From the NCBI GenBank assembly GCA_027294925.1, contig JAPULM010000206.1:1-13822 (forward strand): 13,822 nucleotides of DNA, in the 5' to 3' direction. Every line of letters starts with the position of its first letter. Position 1 is the stretch's first letter. The notes beneath the pieces were generated by a model that searched no databases, was not told the DNA's origin, and saw only the letters and a list, made by a program, of their open reading frames with translations. Below are positions 1-7,058 of the stretch, in pieces. Both the position numbers and the translations under genes were made by a program. The stretch comes from a bacterium. Its GTDB lineage: Bacteria > Tectomicrobia > Entotheonellia > Entotheonellales > Entotheonellaceae.

Positions 1-83
1 TTCAAGATCGGAAGGCGTTGCTTAGTCACTGAAATCACGCTTGGCCCATGCTGTAAGTCCTCAAGGAAGCTAGAAACGACCAT

Positions 84-428
84 TTATGCTGACACCACGA
101 CGATAGCAGGTAGTGTCACGTACAGATCCTGTCCTCGTACCGTAACCGGGAAGGTGGTGACGTCACAGGCTCGGGGATGATTAATACAAACACCATCGTG
201 TAGGTTGAAACGCCAGCCGTGCCACATACACATAATGGTTCCGTCACGCAGATCGCCATTGTATAGGGGAGCACCGGCATGGGGGCAGATGTCTTCCAGG
301 GCGTAGAAGTGCCCTTCGTACTGGAAAACGGCAACGTAACGGTTGCCGACTCTAAATTCGCGTCCTTCCCCTTCCGGAATATCATCGATATTGGCCAGAC
401 GAATTGACTGTGAAGATGTTGGCTGCAT
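84..428 (-). CDS. Small Rieske [2Fe-2S] ferredoxin-like protein
   Basis: A 114-residue protein that is essentially one Rieske domain. The cluster motif is complete: C48-P-H50, then 16 residues, then C67-M-W-H70, giving two Cys and two His ligands for a [2Fe-2S] cluster. Size and layout match stand-alone Rieske ferredoxins and NirD-like small subunits, which pass electrons to a partner enzyme in the cytoplasm. No signal peptide or membrane segment is seen. The open frame extends upstream to a TTG at 497, but that extension overlaps the preceding small gene. The ATG at 428 is the only in-frame ATG before the domain, so I use it, although no clear ribosome site precedes it. It is probably the last gene of a unit with the metH remnant and the 57-residue membrane protein. 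The redox partner is unknown. Confidence 0.85.
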   Translation of the reverse strand: MQPTSSQSIRLANIDDIPEGEGREFRVGNRYVAVFQYEGHFYALEDICPHAGAPLYNGDLRDGTIMCMWHGWRFNLHDGVCINHPRACDVTTFPVTVRGQDLYVTLPAIVVVSA

Positions 429-459
429 TATAGTTGATGCATGATGGCGATTGGTTTTG

Positions 460-633
460 TTAATGAAAAAAGACGATATAGATAAAATTAACGACAAAGA
501 AAATCAGCAGCAGGGTGGCGAACCAGGTTACCTTACGGTCAAATTGCTGCATGCGTTGGCGATAAGGAGGATAGATTTGTACCAGCAAACGATGCAAGAT
601 AAAGGCTCCGAATAAAAAGACGAGTGCCCGCAT
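460..633 (-). CDS. 57-residue two-segment membrane protein
   Basis: A small open frame starting MRALVFLFGAFILHRLLVQI and ending in VFFH. It has a hydrophobic N-terminal stretch (residues 2-20), a basic and polar middle (YPPYRQRMQQFDRK, residues 21-34) and a strongly hydrophobic second stretch (36-56), which predicts a membrane hairpin. The start codon lies 10 bases after the stop of the metH-like gene, so it may be translated by coupling; only a weak GAG-type site is visible. The stop lies 31 bases before the Rieske start. I do not recognise a family. The hydrophobic pattern, filled spacing and shared strand argue that it is real. It could anchor the Rieske protein, but that is inference. Confidence 0.6.
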   Translation of the reverse strand: MRALVFLFGAFILHRLLVQIYPPYRQRMQQFDRKVTWFATLLLIFFVVNFIYIVFFH

Positions 634-643
634 ACGGTGCGTC

Positions 644-2191
644 TCAGGACCGCTCGGCGTTAAAATATACCGCCTCTGGATGGTGCAAGACCAAGGCTGA
701 GACGGAGGCCTCCGGATCCATCATAAACCCATCGGTTAACTGCACGCCGATATCCTCAGGCCGCAACAGCGCAAACAATTTGCTCTGGTCCTCCAGATCG
801 GGACAGGCGGGATATCCAAATGATACCCGTATGCCACGGTATTTGGTCTGGAAGCGATCTCGCATGGTCATTTCAGGTGAATCGGGGAAGCCCCACCAGG
901 CCCGTAGATCCTGATGCATCTTTTCGGCATAAGCTTCTGCTAATTCAACTGCGATGGCTTGAATGGCGTGTGATCGGACATACTCACCGGCGGTTTTGTA
1001 GGTTTCCGCCAGATCCCGCACACCGCTGCCGCACGTCACCACAAACAGTGCGACCGAATCCATGTCCTGCGCGGTCACCACCATCTGCTGGGCGGATTTC
1101 ACCAGCAAGCCGGAGAGCCCGATATAGTCGGGTTTTTCCTCTTTATAGGCTGCAATGAGGACTTGTGGGAGTACTTTGATGCCAAGATTGATCACCTCGA
1201 AGCCGTTGTTGCTTAAGATAATATCGACCAGATTTTTCCCAATGTCGTGCACATCACCCTTCATCGTTGCCAGGATGATTTTGCCCTTGATGATGCTTTC
1301 GGACTTTTCCATGTACGGTTCGAGGTAGGCCACGGAGGCCTTCATCGACTCAGCGCTGAGTAGGACCTCAGCGACGATGAGTTCGTTATTATTGAACAGC
1401 CGGCCCACTTCGCTCATGCCGTCCATTAGTGGCCCATTGATGATGTCCATGGGCTTATCATATTGCTCCAAAGCTTGGTCGAGATCGTCAACTAGGCCAT
1501 CTTTGCTGCCCTCGATGATATAGGCCGCCAGACGTTGTTCCAGAGGCAGTGTCACCAGGGGCTGTTTGTTGACGGGTTTTTTATCTTTATAGAAGGCTGC
1601 AAAGTCGCCAATGGGATCATTGGTGCGCCAGAACAACAGGTTTTCCGCCAAATGTCGCTCGTTTTCCGGGATGGACGCATAGCGTTCTAACTTCTGAGAA
1701 TTGACGATGGCGTAGTCCAAGCCGGCCTGGATGCAGTGGTACAGGAAGACCGAGTTCAACACTTCACGGCCAGCGCTGGGCAGCCCAAAAGAGACGTTGG
1801 AGATGCCGAGAATGGTCTTGGTCTGTGGGCCGAGCGACCCAGCCACAAAGCGAGGTTTATCAGGCGTGATATAGAGATCGGCGGTTTCACGAGCAAGGCG
1901 TGCGCCGTCGGCATTGATGGCGTGCACCTGATCTTGCAAATCATATTCAGATAACACAATATGCGTGCCGCCGAAGGTGTTGGTAAGAATGATATCCGCA
2001 CCTGCCTCGAGATAAGCGGTATGGATATCGCGGATCACATCGGGCCGGGTGAGATTTAAATGCTCATTGCAGCCTTCGTAATCCAAGCCGCCGAAATCGT
2101 CGGCTGTTAGCGCTTTGCCCTGTAGTACTGTCCCCATAGCGCCATCTAAGACCAAAATACGCTGGCGGAGGACTTCCTGTATAGTCGTCAT
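644..2191 (-). pseudogene. metH: Internally deleted cobalamin-dependent methionine synthase (open frame, 515 aa)
   Basis: Full MetH is about 1150-1230 residues and transfers a methyl group from methyl-tetrahydrofolate to homocysteine through cobalamin. Here 515 residues hold pieces of each module in the usual order. Residues 1-127 are the start of the homocysteine barrel (DGAMGT at 16-21, GCNE at 40-43, TNTFG at 70-74). Residues 126-190 are the end of the folate barrel (ILGISNVSFGLP). Residues 215-300 are the helical B12 cap. Residues 305-376 are half of the B12 domain, with D313-x-H315-x-x-G318 and LSGLL at 359-363. Residues 377-510 are the end of the activation domain (RVSFGYPACP at 455-464). 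Missing are the homocysteine-site zinc cysteines, most of the folate barrel, the B12-domain GG motif and the first part of the activation domain. Both joins keep frame and there are no internal stops. It is unlikely to be a working methionine synthase. I call it a pseudogene, but a shortened functional protein or an assembly error remain possible. Confidence 0.7.
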
Positions 2192-2208
2192 AAAGAAGTG
2201 TCTTTATG
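2189..2208 (-). promoter_or_regulatory. Hairpin containing the metH start codon
   Basis: On the minus strand the bases read CATAAAGA-CACT-TCTTTATG, a perfect 8-bp stem with a 4-base loop. The last three bases of the 3' arm are the ATG start codon. No Shine-Dalgarno sequence is evident upstream. In RNA this fold would hide the start codon. The pairing is seen directly; a regulatory role is inferred. Confidence 0.5.
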
Positions 2209-2222
2209 GTGAGGATTACCAT

Positions 2223-2253
2223 TGGCAAGATATGCTGAAACAGCACGATGCCA
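2223..2253 (-). promoter_or_regulatory. Stem-loop in the metH leader
   Basis: On the minus strand TGGCA-tcg-TGCTG-ttt-CAGCA-tatct-TGCCA forms two stacked 5-bp stems separated by an asymmetric internal loop and closed by a 3-base loop. It lies 32 bases upstream of the metH start codon. I found no B12-box or SAM-riboswitch consensus in the leader, so no ligand can be proposed. Confidence 0.4.
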
Positions 2254-2352
2254 GATTAAGTGGGTTAGGTTAGCTGTAACGTGTTGCAGCATCAGTAATC
2301 ACATCATACGGATCACATATAGGCAAGGTGTATCATAGATGCGGTTGATTTT

Positions 2353-2407
2353 CAATAGCTAGTCTGCGTGGCGCCAATACTCTGCCAGTTTGGCAGGCTA
2401 GCTATTG
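2353..2407. repeat. Nested inverted repeats with competing hairpins
   Basis: Arms 2353-2367 (CAATAGCTAGTCTGC) and 2393-2407 (GCAGGCTAGCTATTG) pair over 15 positions, with one T-G pair when read on the plus strand and a C-A mismatch on the minus strand. Inside lie an 8-base palindrome TGGCGCCA (2369-2376) and a perfect 6-bp hairpin CTGCCA-gtt-TGGCAG (2382-2396). The small hairpin uses bases 2393-2396 of the large right arm, so the two folds exclude each other. TTTT follows at 2408-2411 on the plus strand. It sits between two minus-strand genes. It could be an attenuator-like switch, a protein-binding dyad or a weak terminator. Confidence 0.5.
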
Positions 2408-2482
2408 TTTTAAAAGGTTTTACCACGTATTAAAGTGATCAAGGACTGGTGCCGGGTTGGACTAGGGTGTCGGGCGTGTATT

Positions 2483-3865
2483 TTACAGGAAACGCTGAAC
2501 GACTTCCGAGTCGCGTGTGTCGTGGGTTAAACCGTATTCTTTGAGTTTGCGGTAGAAGCTTGCTCGAGATAGGCCAACGAGTTCGGCGGCCATGTTGCGA
2601 TTGCCTCGTGTATGGTGTAGGGCGCGTTCTAAGGTATGCCGTTCAGCATCAGCGACGGCAGTTTTGAGATAGAAAGTCGACACCTCGTGACTGTTTTCTT
2701 CCGACATATCCTGTTTGACATATAAGGGCAAGTCGTGGGCTTCAATCACCGGTTTGCGCACGCTTACCAATAGCCGTTCTACCAGGTTCCATAGTTCGCG
2801 GATATTGCCAGGCCATAGATACTGGGTCAGGAGGTGAAGTGCTTCAGGGGCTAAGGTGGCGTGCATGCCCAATTCATCGCTTTTATGTGCCCAGGCCTGC
2901 TCCAGCAGGAGCGGGATGTCACCTGGGCGGTCGCGTAGGGCAGGGATCTCAATGCGAATCACATCCATACGGTACAATAAATCGTGCCGAAAGCGTTTTT
3001 CGTTGACCATGCTGTCCAGGTTGCGGTTGGTTGCAGAGATGATTCTAAAGTCGACTGGGAAGGGAGCCAAGCCACCAACCCGAGTAATGCGGCGGTCTTG
3101 TAAGACACGCAGGAGCTTGGCTTGCATTTCTAGGGGCATCTCGCCGATTTCATCGAGAAAAACCGTGCCGCCATTTGCCAACTCGAATTTGCCTGGTTTA
3201 CCTTCCTTGGTGGCGCCGGTGAAGGCGCCTGGTGCATAGCCGAACAACTCCGCTTCGAGCAGTTCGCGAGAAATGGCCGAACAGTCGATGGGTACAAAGG
3301 GATGCTCCCGGCGTTGGCTCGACATATGAATGGCGTGGGCAAACAACTCTTTGCCGGTTCCGCTTTCACCTAAGAGCAGGACCGGCGAATTAACTTGGGC
3401 CGCATTTTCAGCCACTTCGTGCGCGCGTTGTAAGGCAGGACTGTCGCCGATGATATCATCAAAGGTATAACTGGCCGTCCAGCCGGCTGCGGTATCCCCC
3501 CTACTCAGCGCTCGTCGCCGGGTATATTCTGAGTTCTGAAGGCGTTGTGCAGCGGGGGTCACGAGAACGACACAGCCTAGCAGATGCCCCTCTTCTTCAA
3601 TAGGGAGTATGGTTTCCTGGTTGCGCCGAAGATCGAGACCAGGTGCTTTGCCTTGAGGCTGGGCGCCTGCATGGAGAAAGCGTTTGATACTTGCACGGCG
3701 ATCCAGTTTTGCCACCGGATGCCCTACCATTTCGTCGAGCGCGATGCTACGTAATTCGGCGTAGGCCTGGTTATAGTGATGGATAAGCCCATCGTGAGAT
3801 ACGACAAGCAGCGCCATGTCCAAAGCATCATAGGCGCGAAGGAGCAAATTCATCGATTCCGGCAT
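2483..3865 (-). CDS. Sigma-54-dependent transcriptional activator with PAS domain
   Basis: A 460-residue enhancer-binding protein of typical three-part layout. Residues about 5-105 resemble a PAS sensor domain. Residues about 137-365 are the AAA+ domain, with Walker A GESGTGKE (166-173), the sigma-54 contact motif GAFTGA (213-218), Walker B TVFLDEIGE (234-242) and the RPGDIPLL segment (313-320). Residues about 405-445 are a Fis-type helix-turn-helix (GNRNMAAELVGLSRASFYRK). The AAA+ ATPase remodels sigma-54 RNA polymerase at -24/-12 promoters. No receiver-domain aspartate is present, so control is probably by a PAS ligand or partner and not by phosphorylation. The start is well set: AAGGA lies 7 bases before the ATG. 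It has its own transcription unit or is read from moeA across a 135-bp gap. The target genes are not evident; no good -24/-12 site was found in the spacers checked. Confidence 0.93.
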   Translation of the reverse strand: MPESMNLLLRAYDALDMALLVVSHDGLIHHYNQAYAELRSIALDEMVGHPVAKLDRRASIKRFLHAGAQPQGKAPGLDLRRNQETILPIEEEGHLLGCVVLVTPAAQRLQNSEYTRRRALSRGDTAAGWTASYTFDDIIGDSPALQRAHEVAENAAQVNSPVLLLGESGTGKELFAHAIHMSSQRREHPFVPIDCSAISRELLEAELFGYAPGAFTGATKEGKPGKFELANGGTVFLDEIGEMPLEMQAKLLRVLQDRRITRVGGLAPFPVDFRIISATNRNLDSMVNEKRFRHDLLYRMDVIRIEIPALRDRPGDIPLLLEQAWAHKSDELGMHATLAPEALHLLTQYLWPGNIRELWNLVERLLVSVRKPVIEAHDLPLYVKQDMSEENSHEVSTFYLKTAVADAERHTLERALHHTRGNRNMAAELVGLSRASFYRKLKEYGLTHDTRDSEVVQRFL

Positions 3866-4000
3866 GATGCAATCCTTAACAGATGGGGCAGGAAAATCTA
3901 TTTTGCTAAATGCGATGTAGATTCTTGCCCTTTCATCGTCGCATGGATTGGAAAACTTTAGGGACAGTACGGTGTGCGAAGGCTGTCAGGTAGGTACGAG

Positions 4001-5212
4001 TTATAACGATACCACCTGCACCGTATCGCCGGGCTGCAGCCGTTCGACCTCTTCGGGGATATCAATGAGGCAATTGGCCAGACTCATGGAGCGCAGGATG
4101 CCTGAGCCCTGAGGTCCTGTGGTGGTGACCACATCTTGCCCGTTTTGTTGGCTCAAGATACCGCGCAGAAGGATGCGAACACCGCTCCGTTTGCGCACCT
4201 CGTCTTGCAAGATCGCGTTGCTATGGGGGCGGAAGAGATCCGTATGGCCGTTCATTTTTAGGAGCGCCGGGCGTACAAAAAGTTCAAAGGTGACCATCGA
4301 GGCAACCGGATTGCCAGGCAGCGAAAAGACAGGCGTTTGGCCTACCGTACCAAAGGTGATAGGGCTACCGGGCCGTACGGCGACGGTCCAGAAATGTGCC
4401 GTAAATCCAGCCTGGTCCAGGCATTCACGCACATAGTCAAAATCGCCTACCGAGACCCCGCCGGAGGTGATCAGCACATCGGCCTTGAGACCGCTGGCAA
4501 TGCGCCGCGACATTTCATTTCGTTCATCCGGCGCCACACCTAAGAGCAGGGGCTTACCGCCGGCCTCGATGACCTGACCTGCTAAGGTGTATGAATTGCT
4601 GTTGATAATTTTATTATTGGCGTCGGGATTGCCCAGATCGGCAATTTCATCGCCGGTGGCGAGAATGGCCACACGGGGGCGCTGATGCACCAGTACCTGA
4701 GCCTTACCTAGTGAAGCTAAAACACCGAGTTCAGCCGGCCTGAGGCGGGTATTCTTTGCCAGGACACACTCACCCAGTTGAATGTCTTCGCCCCGCCGTC
4801 GTAGATTACTACCGACTGGCGGCGCCTGATAAATTTCTACCTTTGTATCGCTTGCGTTGGTGTGCTCGACTTGTATCACGGTGTCGGCGCCGGCCGGCAT
4901 TGCGGCACCGGTCATGATTTTGATGCTCTGTCCAGCTTCAACCTGTCGCTGCGGTGTTTTGCCGGCTGGAAGGATGTCGACCACGTCGAGTATGGCTGGC
5001 TGATCGGCGTTGGCACCCTCGACATCACGATGCTGCACCGCATAGCCGTCCATGGCAGAGTTATCGTCCAGCGGGATATAGCGTGGCGAGGTGACCGTTT
5101 CGGCAATAACCCGCTGTAACGCATCGACTAACGGAATGGTTTCAATGCCAATTGGCGATACATGTGCCAAGACGATCTGTTGTGCTTCGCTAACTCGGAC
5201 AGCCTGTTTCAT
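4001..5212 (-). CDS. moeA: Molybdopterin molybdenumtransferase MoeA
   Basis: A 403-residue, full-length MoeA, the cytoplasmic enzyme that inserts molybdenum into adenylylated molybdopterin in the last step of molybdenum cofactor synthesis. Family marks are NSAMDGYA (51-58), KIMTGAAMPAGADTV (98-112), RRRGEDI (138-144), ATGDE (185-189), the catalytic-region SGGVSVGDFDY (250-260), RPGSP (280-284) and LPGNPVAS (298-305). Domain IV follows, ending near VEEVERLQPGDTVQVV. The ATG at 5212 has AGGGA 9 bases upstream. It is divergent from thiI across a short spacer, so the two upstream control regions probably overlap. Other molybdenum cofactor genes are not in the window, so this may be a stand-alone gene. 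Confidence 0.95.
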   Translation of the reverse strand: MKQAVRVSEAQQIVLAHVSPIGIETIPLVDALQRVIAETVTSPRYIPLDDNSAMDGYAVQHRDVEGANADQPAILDVVDILPAGKTPQRQVEAGQSIKIMTGAAMPAGADTVIQVEHTNASDTKVEIYQAPPVGSNLRRRGEDIQLGECVLAKNTRLRPAELGVLASLGKAQVLVHQRPRVAILATGDEIADLGNPDANNKIINSNSYTLAGQVIEAGGKPLLLGVAPDERNEMSRRIASGLKADVLITSGGVSVGDFDYVRECLDQAGFTAHFWTVAVRPGSPITFGTVGQTPVFSLPGNPVASMVTFELFVRPALLKMNGHTDLFRPHSNAILQDEVRKRSGVRILLRGILSQQNGQDVVTTTGPQGSGILRSMSLANCLIDIPEEVERLQPGDTVQVVSL

Positions 5213-5281
5213 CGTATGTGTTCCCTAAATATGTCCGACAACCTGTCACCCCGTGTCTGTCTTGCGCACCATGTTGCGCGG

Positions 5282-5310
5282 TTGACAGAAGACGTGCTAT
5301 ATCGTACGCT
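5282..5310 (+). promoter_or_regulatory. Putative sigma-70 promoter for thiI
   Basis: A perfect -35 box TTGACA (5282-5287) is followed after 17 bases by TACGCT (5305-5310), which keeps the TAnnnT core of the -10 box. Transcription would begin near 5317, upstream of the thiI start proposed at 5359 and downstream of the open-frame limit at 5218. This supports the shorter thiI. Confidence 0.5.
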
Positions 5311-5358
5311 GTGCGCGCGGTGAACAATCCTAAAACCAACCATTTAGAACTTTTATCT

Positions 5359-6570
5359 ATGATGCGCCAAGACCGACAGTATATGGTGATTCACTACGGT
5401 GAAATCAGCTTAAAGGGCAAAAACCGTTCTGCTTTTATCCGTCAACTGGCTCGAAATATTCGTCAGGCGCTTGCTGATACGCCGGACGTCAACGTGTTGA
5501 TTCAATCCGGCCGTCTTTTATTGAGCGTGCCTCAAGCGACGCCGATGGCTGATGTTGAAACACGCTTGCACCGCGTGTTCGGGGTAGCTAATTTTTCACC
5601 CTGTTTGGCAGCCCCGCATGATCTTGACGCCATTAAACATGTGGTCGACAAGGCGCTCAGTACGTGCACCTTTAGCAGTTTTCGGGTTACGGCACGGCGG
5701 GCCTTTAAAGAGCTGCCATTTGGTTCGCAATGGCTCAATCGTGAGATTGGCGAGCATGTACTCCATACGCATGAAACGCGGGTTGATCTCAAGCATCCCG
5801 AACTCACCATCCATATTGAGTTGATTCCTCGCCAAACGTTGATTTATCTTGACAAACATCCAGGAGCAGGTGGCTTGCCGGTGGGTATGAGCGGCGTCTT
5901 GTTGAGCCTCCTGTCGGGCGGCCTGGATTCTCCTGTGGCGTCTTGGCGTATGATGAAGCGTGGCTGCCGGGTGGATTTTTTGCATTTTCACAGCTATCCG
6001 TTTCTCGATCGAACCTCGCAAGAAAAGGCGATGCAGCTTGCCGACCTTCTCACCCACTATCAATATAACGCGCGTCTGTTTTTAGCGCCCTTCGGCGAAA
6101 TTCAGCAGCACATTGTTAATGCTGTACCGTCGCGTTACCGGGTTGTGTTATACCGCCGCTGCATGCTACGCATTGCCGAGGCATTGGCGCAGCAGACAGG
6201 TGCGCAAGCTTTGGTGACCGGTGAATCGCTTGGCCAGGTGGCGTCACAAACGTTACAGAACCTGTGTGTGATTGAATCTGCCGTTGCTTTGCCAATTTTA
6301 CGCCCTCTGATTGGTATGGACAAAGCCGAAATCATTTGGGAGGCGCAGGGCATTGGCACCTATGACGTTTCTATTGTGCCGGATCAAGACTGTTGCACGC
6401 TGTTCGTGCCGCGTCATCCGACTACCCGTGCGACACTTGCGCATGTTGAAGCGGCTGAAGCCAAACTTGATATGCCGGCGCTGATCGATACCGCTTTGGC
6501 AAATCTGCAAACCCATAACTATCATTTCCCGCCCGCCGTAACAGATCACGCAAAACACTTCTCGACATGA
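5359..6570 (+). CDS. thiI: tRNA 4-thiouridine synthase / thiamine sulfurtransferase ThiI, without rhodanese domain
   Basis: ThiI activates uridine 8 of tRNA with ATP and places sulfur to make 4-thiouridine; in many bacteria it also feeds sulfur to thiamine synthesis. From the ATG at 5359 the protein is 403 residues. The N-terminal ferredoxin-like part starts with the typical IHYGEISLKGKNR (11-23). A THUMP domain spans about residues 60-165. The PP-loop ATPase carries SGGLDSPVASW (186-196). A DCC pair at 344-346 lies where E. coli ThiI has its active Cys344. The C-terminal rhodanese domain of the E. coli enzyme is absent, as in the shorter Bacillus-type form. The frame is open back to a GTG at 5218, but that part is Cys/Pro-rich, unlike ThiI, and contains the likely promoter. 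A second ATG at 5362 is equally possible. The 3' end overlaps the opposite-strand gene by 25 bp. Confidence 0.93.
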   Translation: MMRQDRQYMVIHYGEISLKGKNRSAFIRQLARNIRQALADTPDVNVLIQSGRLLLSVPQATPMADVETRLHRVFGVANFSPCLAAPHDLDAIKHVVDKALSTCTFSSFRVTARRAFKELPFGSQWLNREIGEHVLHTHETRVDLKHPELTIHIELIPRQTLIYLDKHPGAGGLPVGMSGVLLSLLSGGLDSPVASWRMMKRGCRVDFLHFHSYPFLDRTSQEKAMQLADLLTHYQYNARLFLAPFGEIQQHIVNAVPSRYRVVLYRRCMLRIAEALAQQTGAQALVTGESLGQVASQTLQNLCVIESAVALPILRPLIGMDKAEIIWEAQGIGTYDVSIVPDQDCCTLFVPRHPTTRATLAHVEAAEAKLDMPALIDTALANLQTHNYHFPPAVTDHAKHFST

Positions 6571-6953
6571 AAACCGCTGGCGTCTTCCCAGTAATGCCGA
6601 AAGTCTGAAATAGAAATTTTGTCTCGCAGGCAGAGGGTGCGCGCATCTGGACCGTCGTTACGTGGTACATAGAGATAGGTCGCCGCTTGCAAGGGTTCCA
6701 GCGTCCGCCAGCGTCGCCCTGCTGCGTCGAGATTGTGTAGCGTCTCGGCAGTCTCCACCATGCCCACCATTTCGACCCGCGCACTAACCTTGCCAACCAC
6801 CACCAGGTGCGGGTACTGTCCCTTGACCGCACGATGTTGCACACGCTTGCTATTGGTATAGACGGTAAATAATGTCGTATTAAATGCAGTTGCGGCAATA
6901 CGTTCGATTAAGTCATCTAGGGACATCGCATTCTGTGTTGTCGTTTCGCTCAT
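6546..6953 (-). CDS. Uncharacterised 135-residue protein, possibly a degenerate PD-(D/E)XK-like fold
   Basis: I do not recognise a named family. The ATG at 6953 is preceded by AGGA at 7 bases. The chain has a short helix-like start (DLIERIAATAF, 13-23), then a beta-rich core with GQYPHLVVV (45-53) and VEMVGMVETAETL (60-72), then RRWRTLE (80-86) and a strand TYLYVP (92-97). The pattern Y-P-[D]-hhhh ... hhxEhET ... WR ... hYLYVP resembles small proteins with a PD-(D/E)XK nuclease-like core. Here the expected Asp is His49 and no catalytic Lys is obvious, so nuclease activity is doubtful. No membrane segment or signal peptide is seen. It lies 105 bp after the last CoA-transferase gene and could be read with that operon. 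Its 3' end overlaps thiI tail to tail. Confidence 0.65.
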   Translation of the reverse strand: MSETTTQNAMSLDDLIERIAATAFNTTLFTVYTNSKRVQHRAVKGQYPHLVVVGKVSARVEMVGMVETAETLHNLDAAGRRWRTLEPLQAATYLYVPRNDGPDARTLCLRDKISISDFRHYWEDASGFHVEKCFA

Positions 6954-7058
6954 TTTTTTATCCTAATAGATCAGTGTCAAGGTTCTTTTACCCTATGGTA
7001 GCACATGATGCGTTAGGCGAGAAAGGGCAATAGGGGTTAATGTTGTTGGGGTGACCTG

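Larger units (their letters stand above)
2192..2482. other. 291-bp intergenic region upstream of the metH remnant
   Basis: No convincing open frame lies here. It holds the nested inverted repeats, the two leader hairpins and a direct repeat ATCACAT at 2298-2304 and 2312-2318 (14-base spacing). I could not find a convincing sigma-70 promoter for metH. A GGCAC-N6-TTGA sequence on the minus strand resembles a sigma-54 site only partly, lacking the -12 GC. Confidence 0.5.

Noticed and set aside
1..38. Possible start of another minus-strand gene from GTG at 38
   Set aside because: Only 12 codons are open before the window edge, with no well-placed ribosome site; too little to support a gene. Nothing else is seen in 1-83.
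429..497. TTG-initiated extension of the Rieske protein
   Set aside because: It overlaps the 57-residue membrane gene in another frame, has no ribosome site and adds nothing to the Rieske fold.
644..2191. A natural folate-independent 'core' MetH family member
   Set aside because: Core MetH proteins lack whole domains cleanly. Here the homocysteine, folate, B12 and activation domains are all cut through the middle.
2408..2411. Rho-independent terminator formed by the 2353-2407 dyad
   Set aside because: The T-run is only four bases and lies on the plus strand, where no gene ends. On the minus strand the stem is followed by A's.
2192..2482. Cobalamin or SAM riboswitch upstream of metH
   Set aside because: The leader has hairpins, but no B12 box (GCCACTG) or SAM-riboswitch core was found on the minus strand.
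5218..5358. N-terminal extension of thiI from a GTG, Cys/Pro-rich
   Set aside because: It has no ribosome site, does not resemble any ThiI N terminus and contains a good TTGACA-N17-TACGCT promoter. The normal family start lies at 5359/5362.
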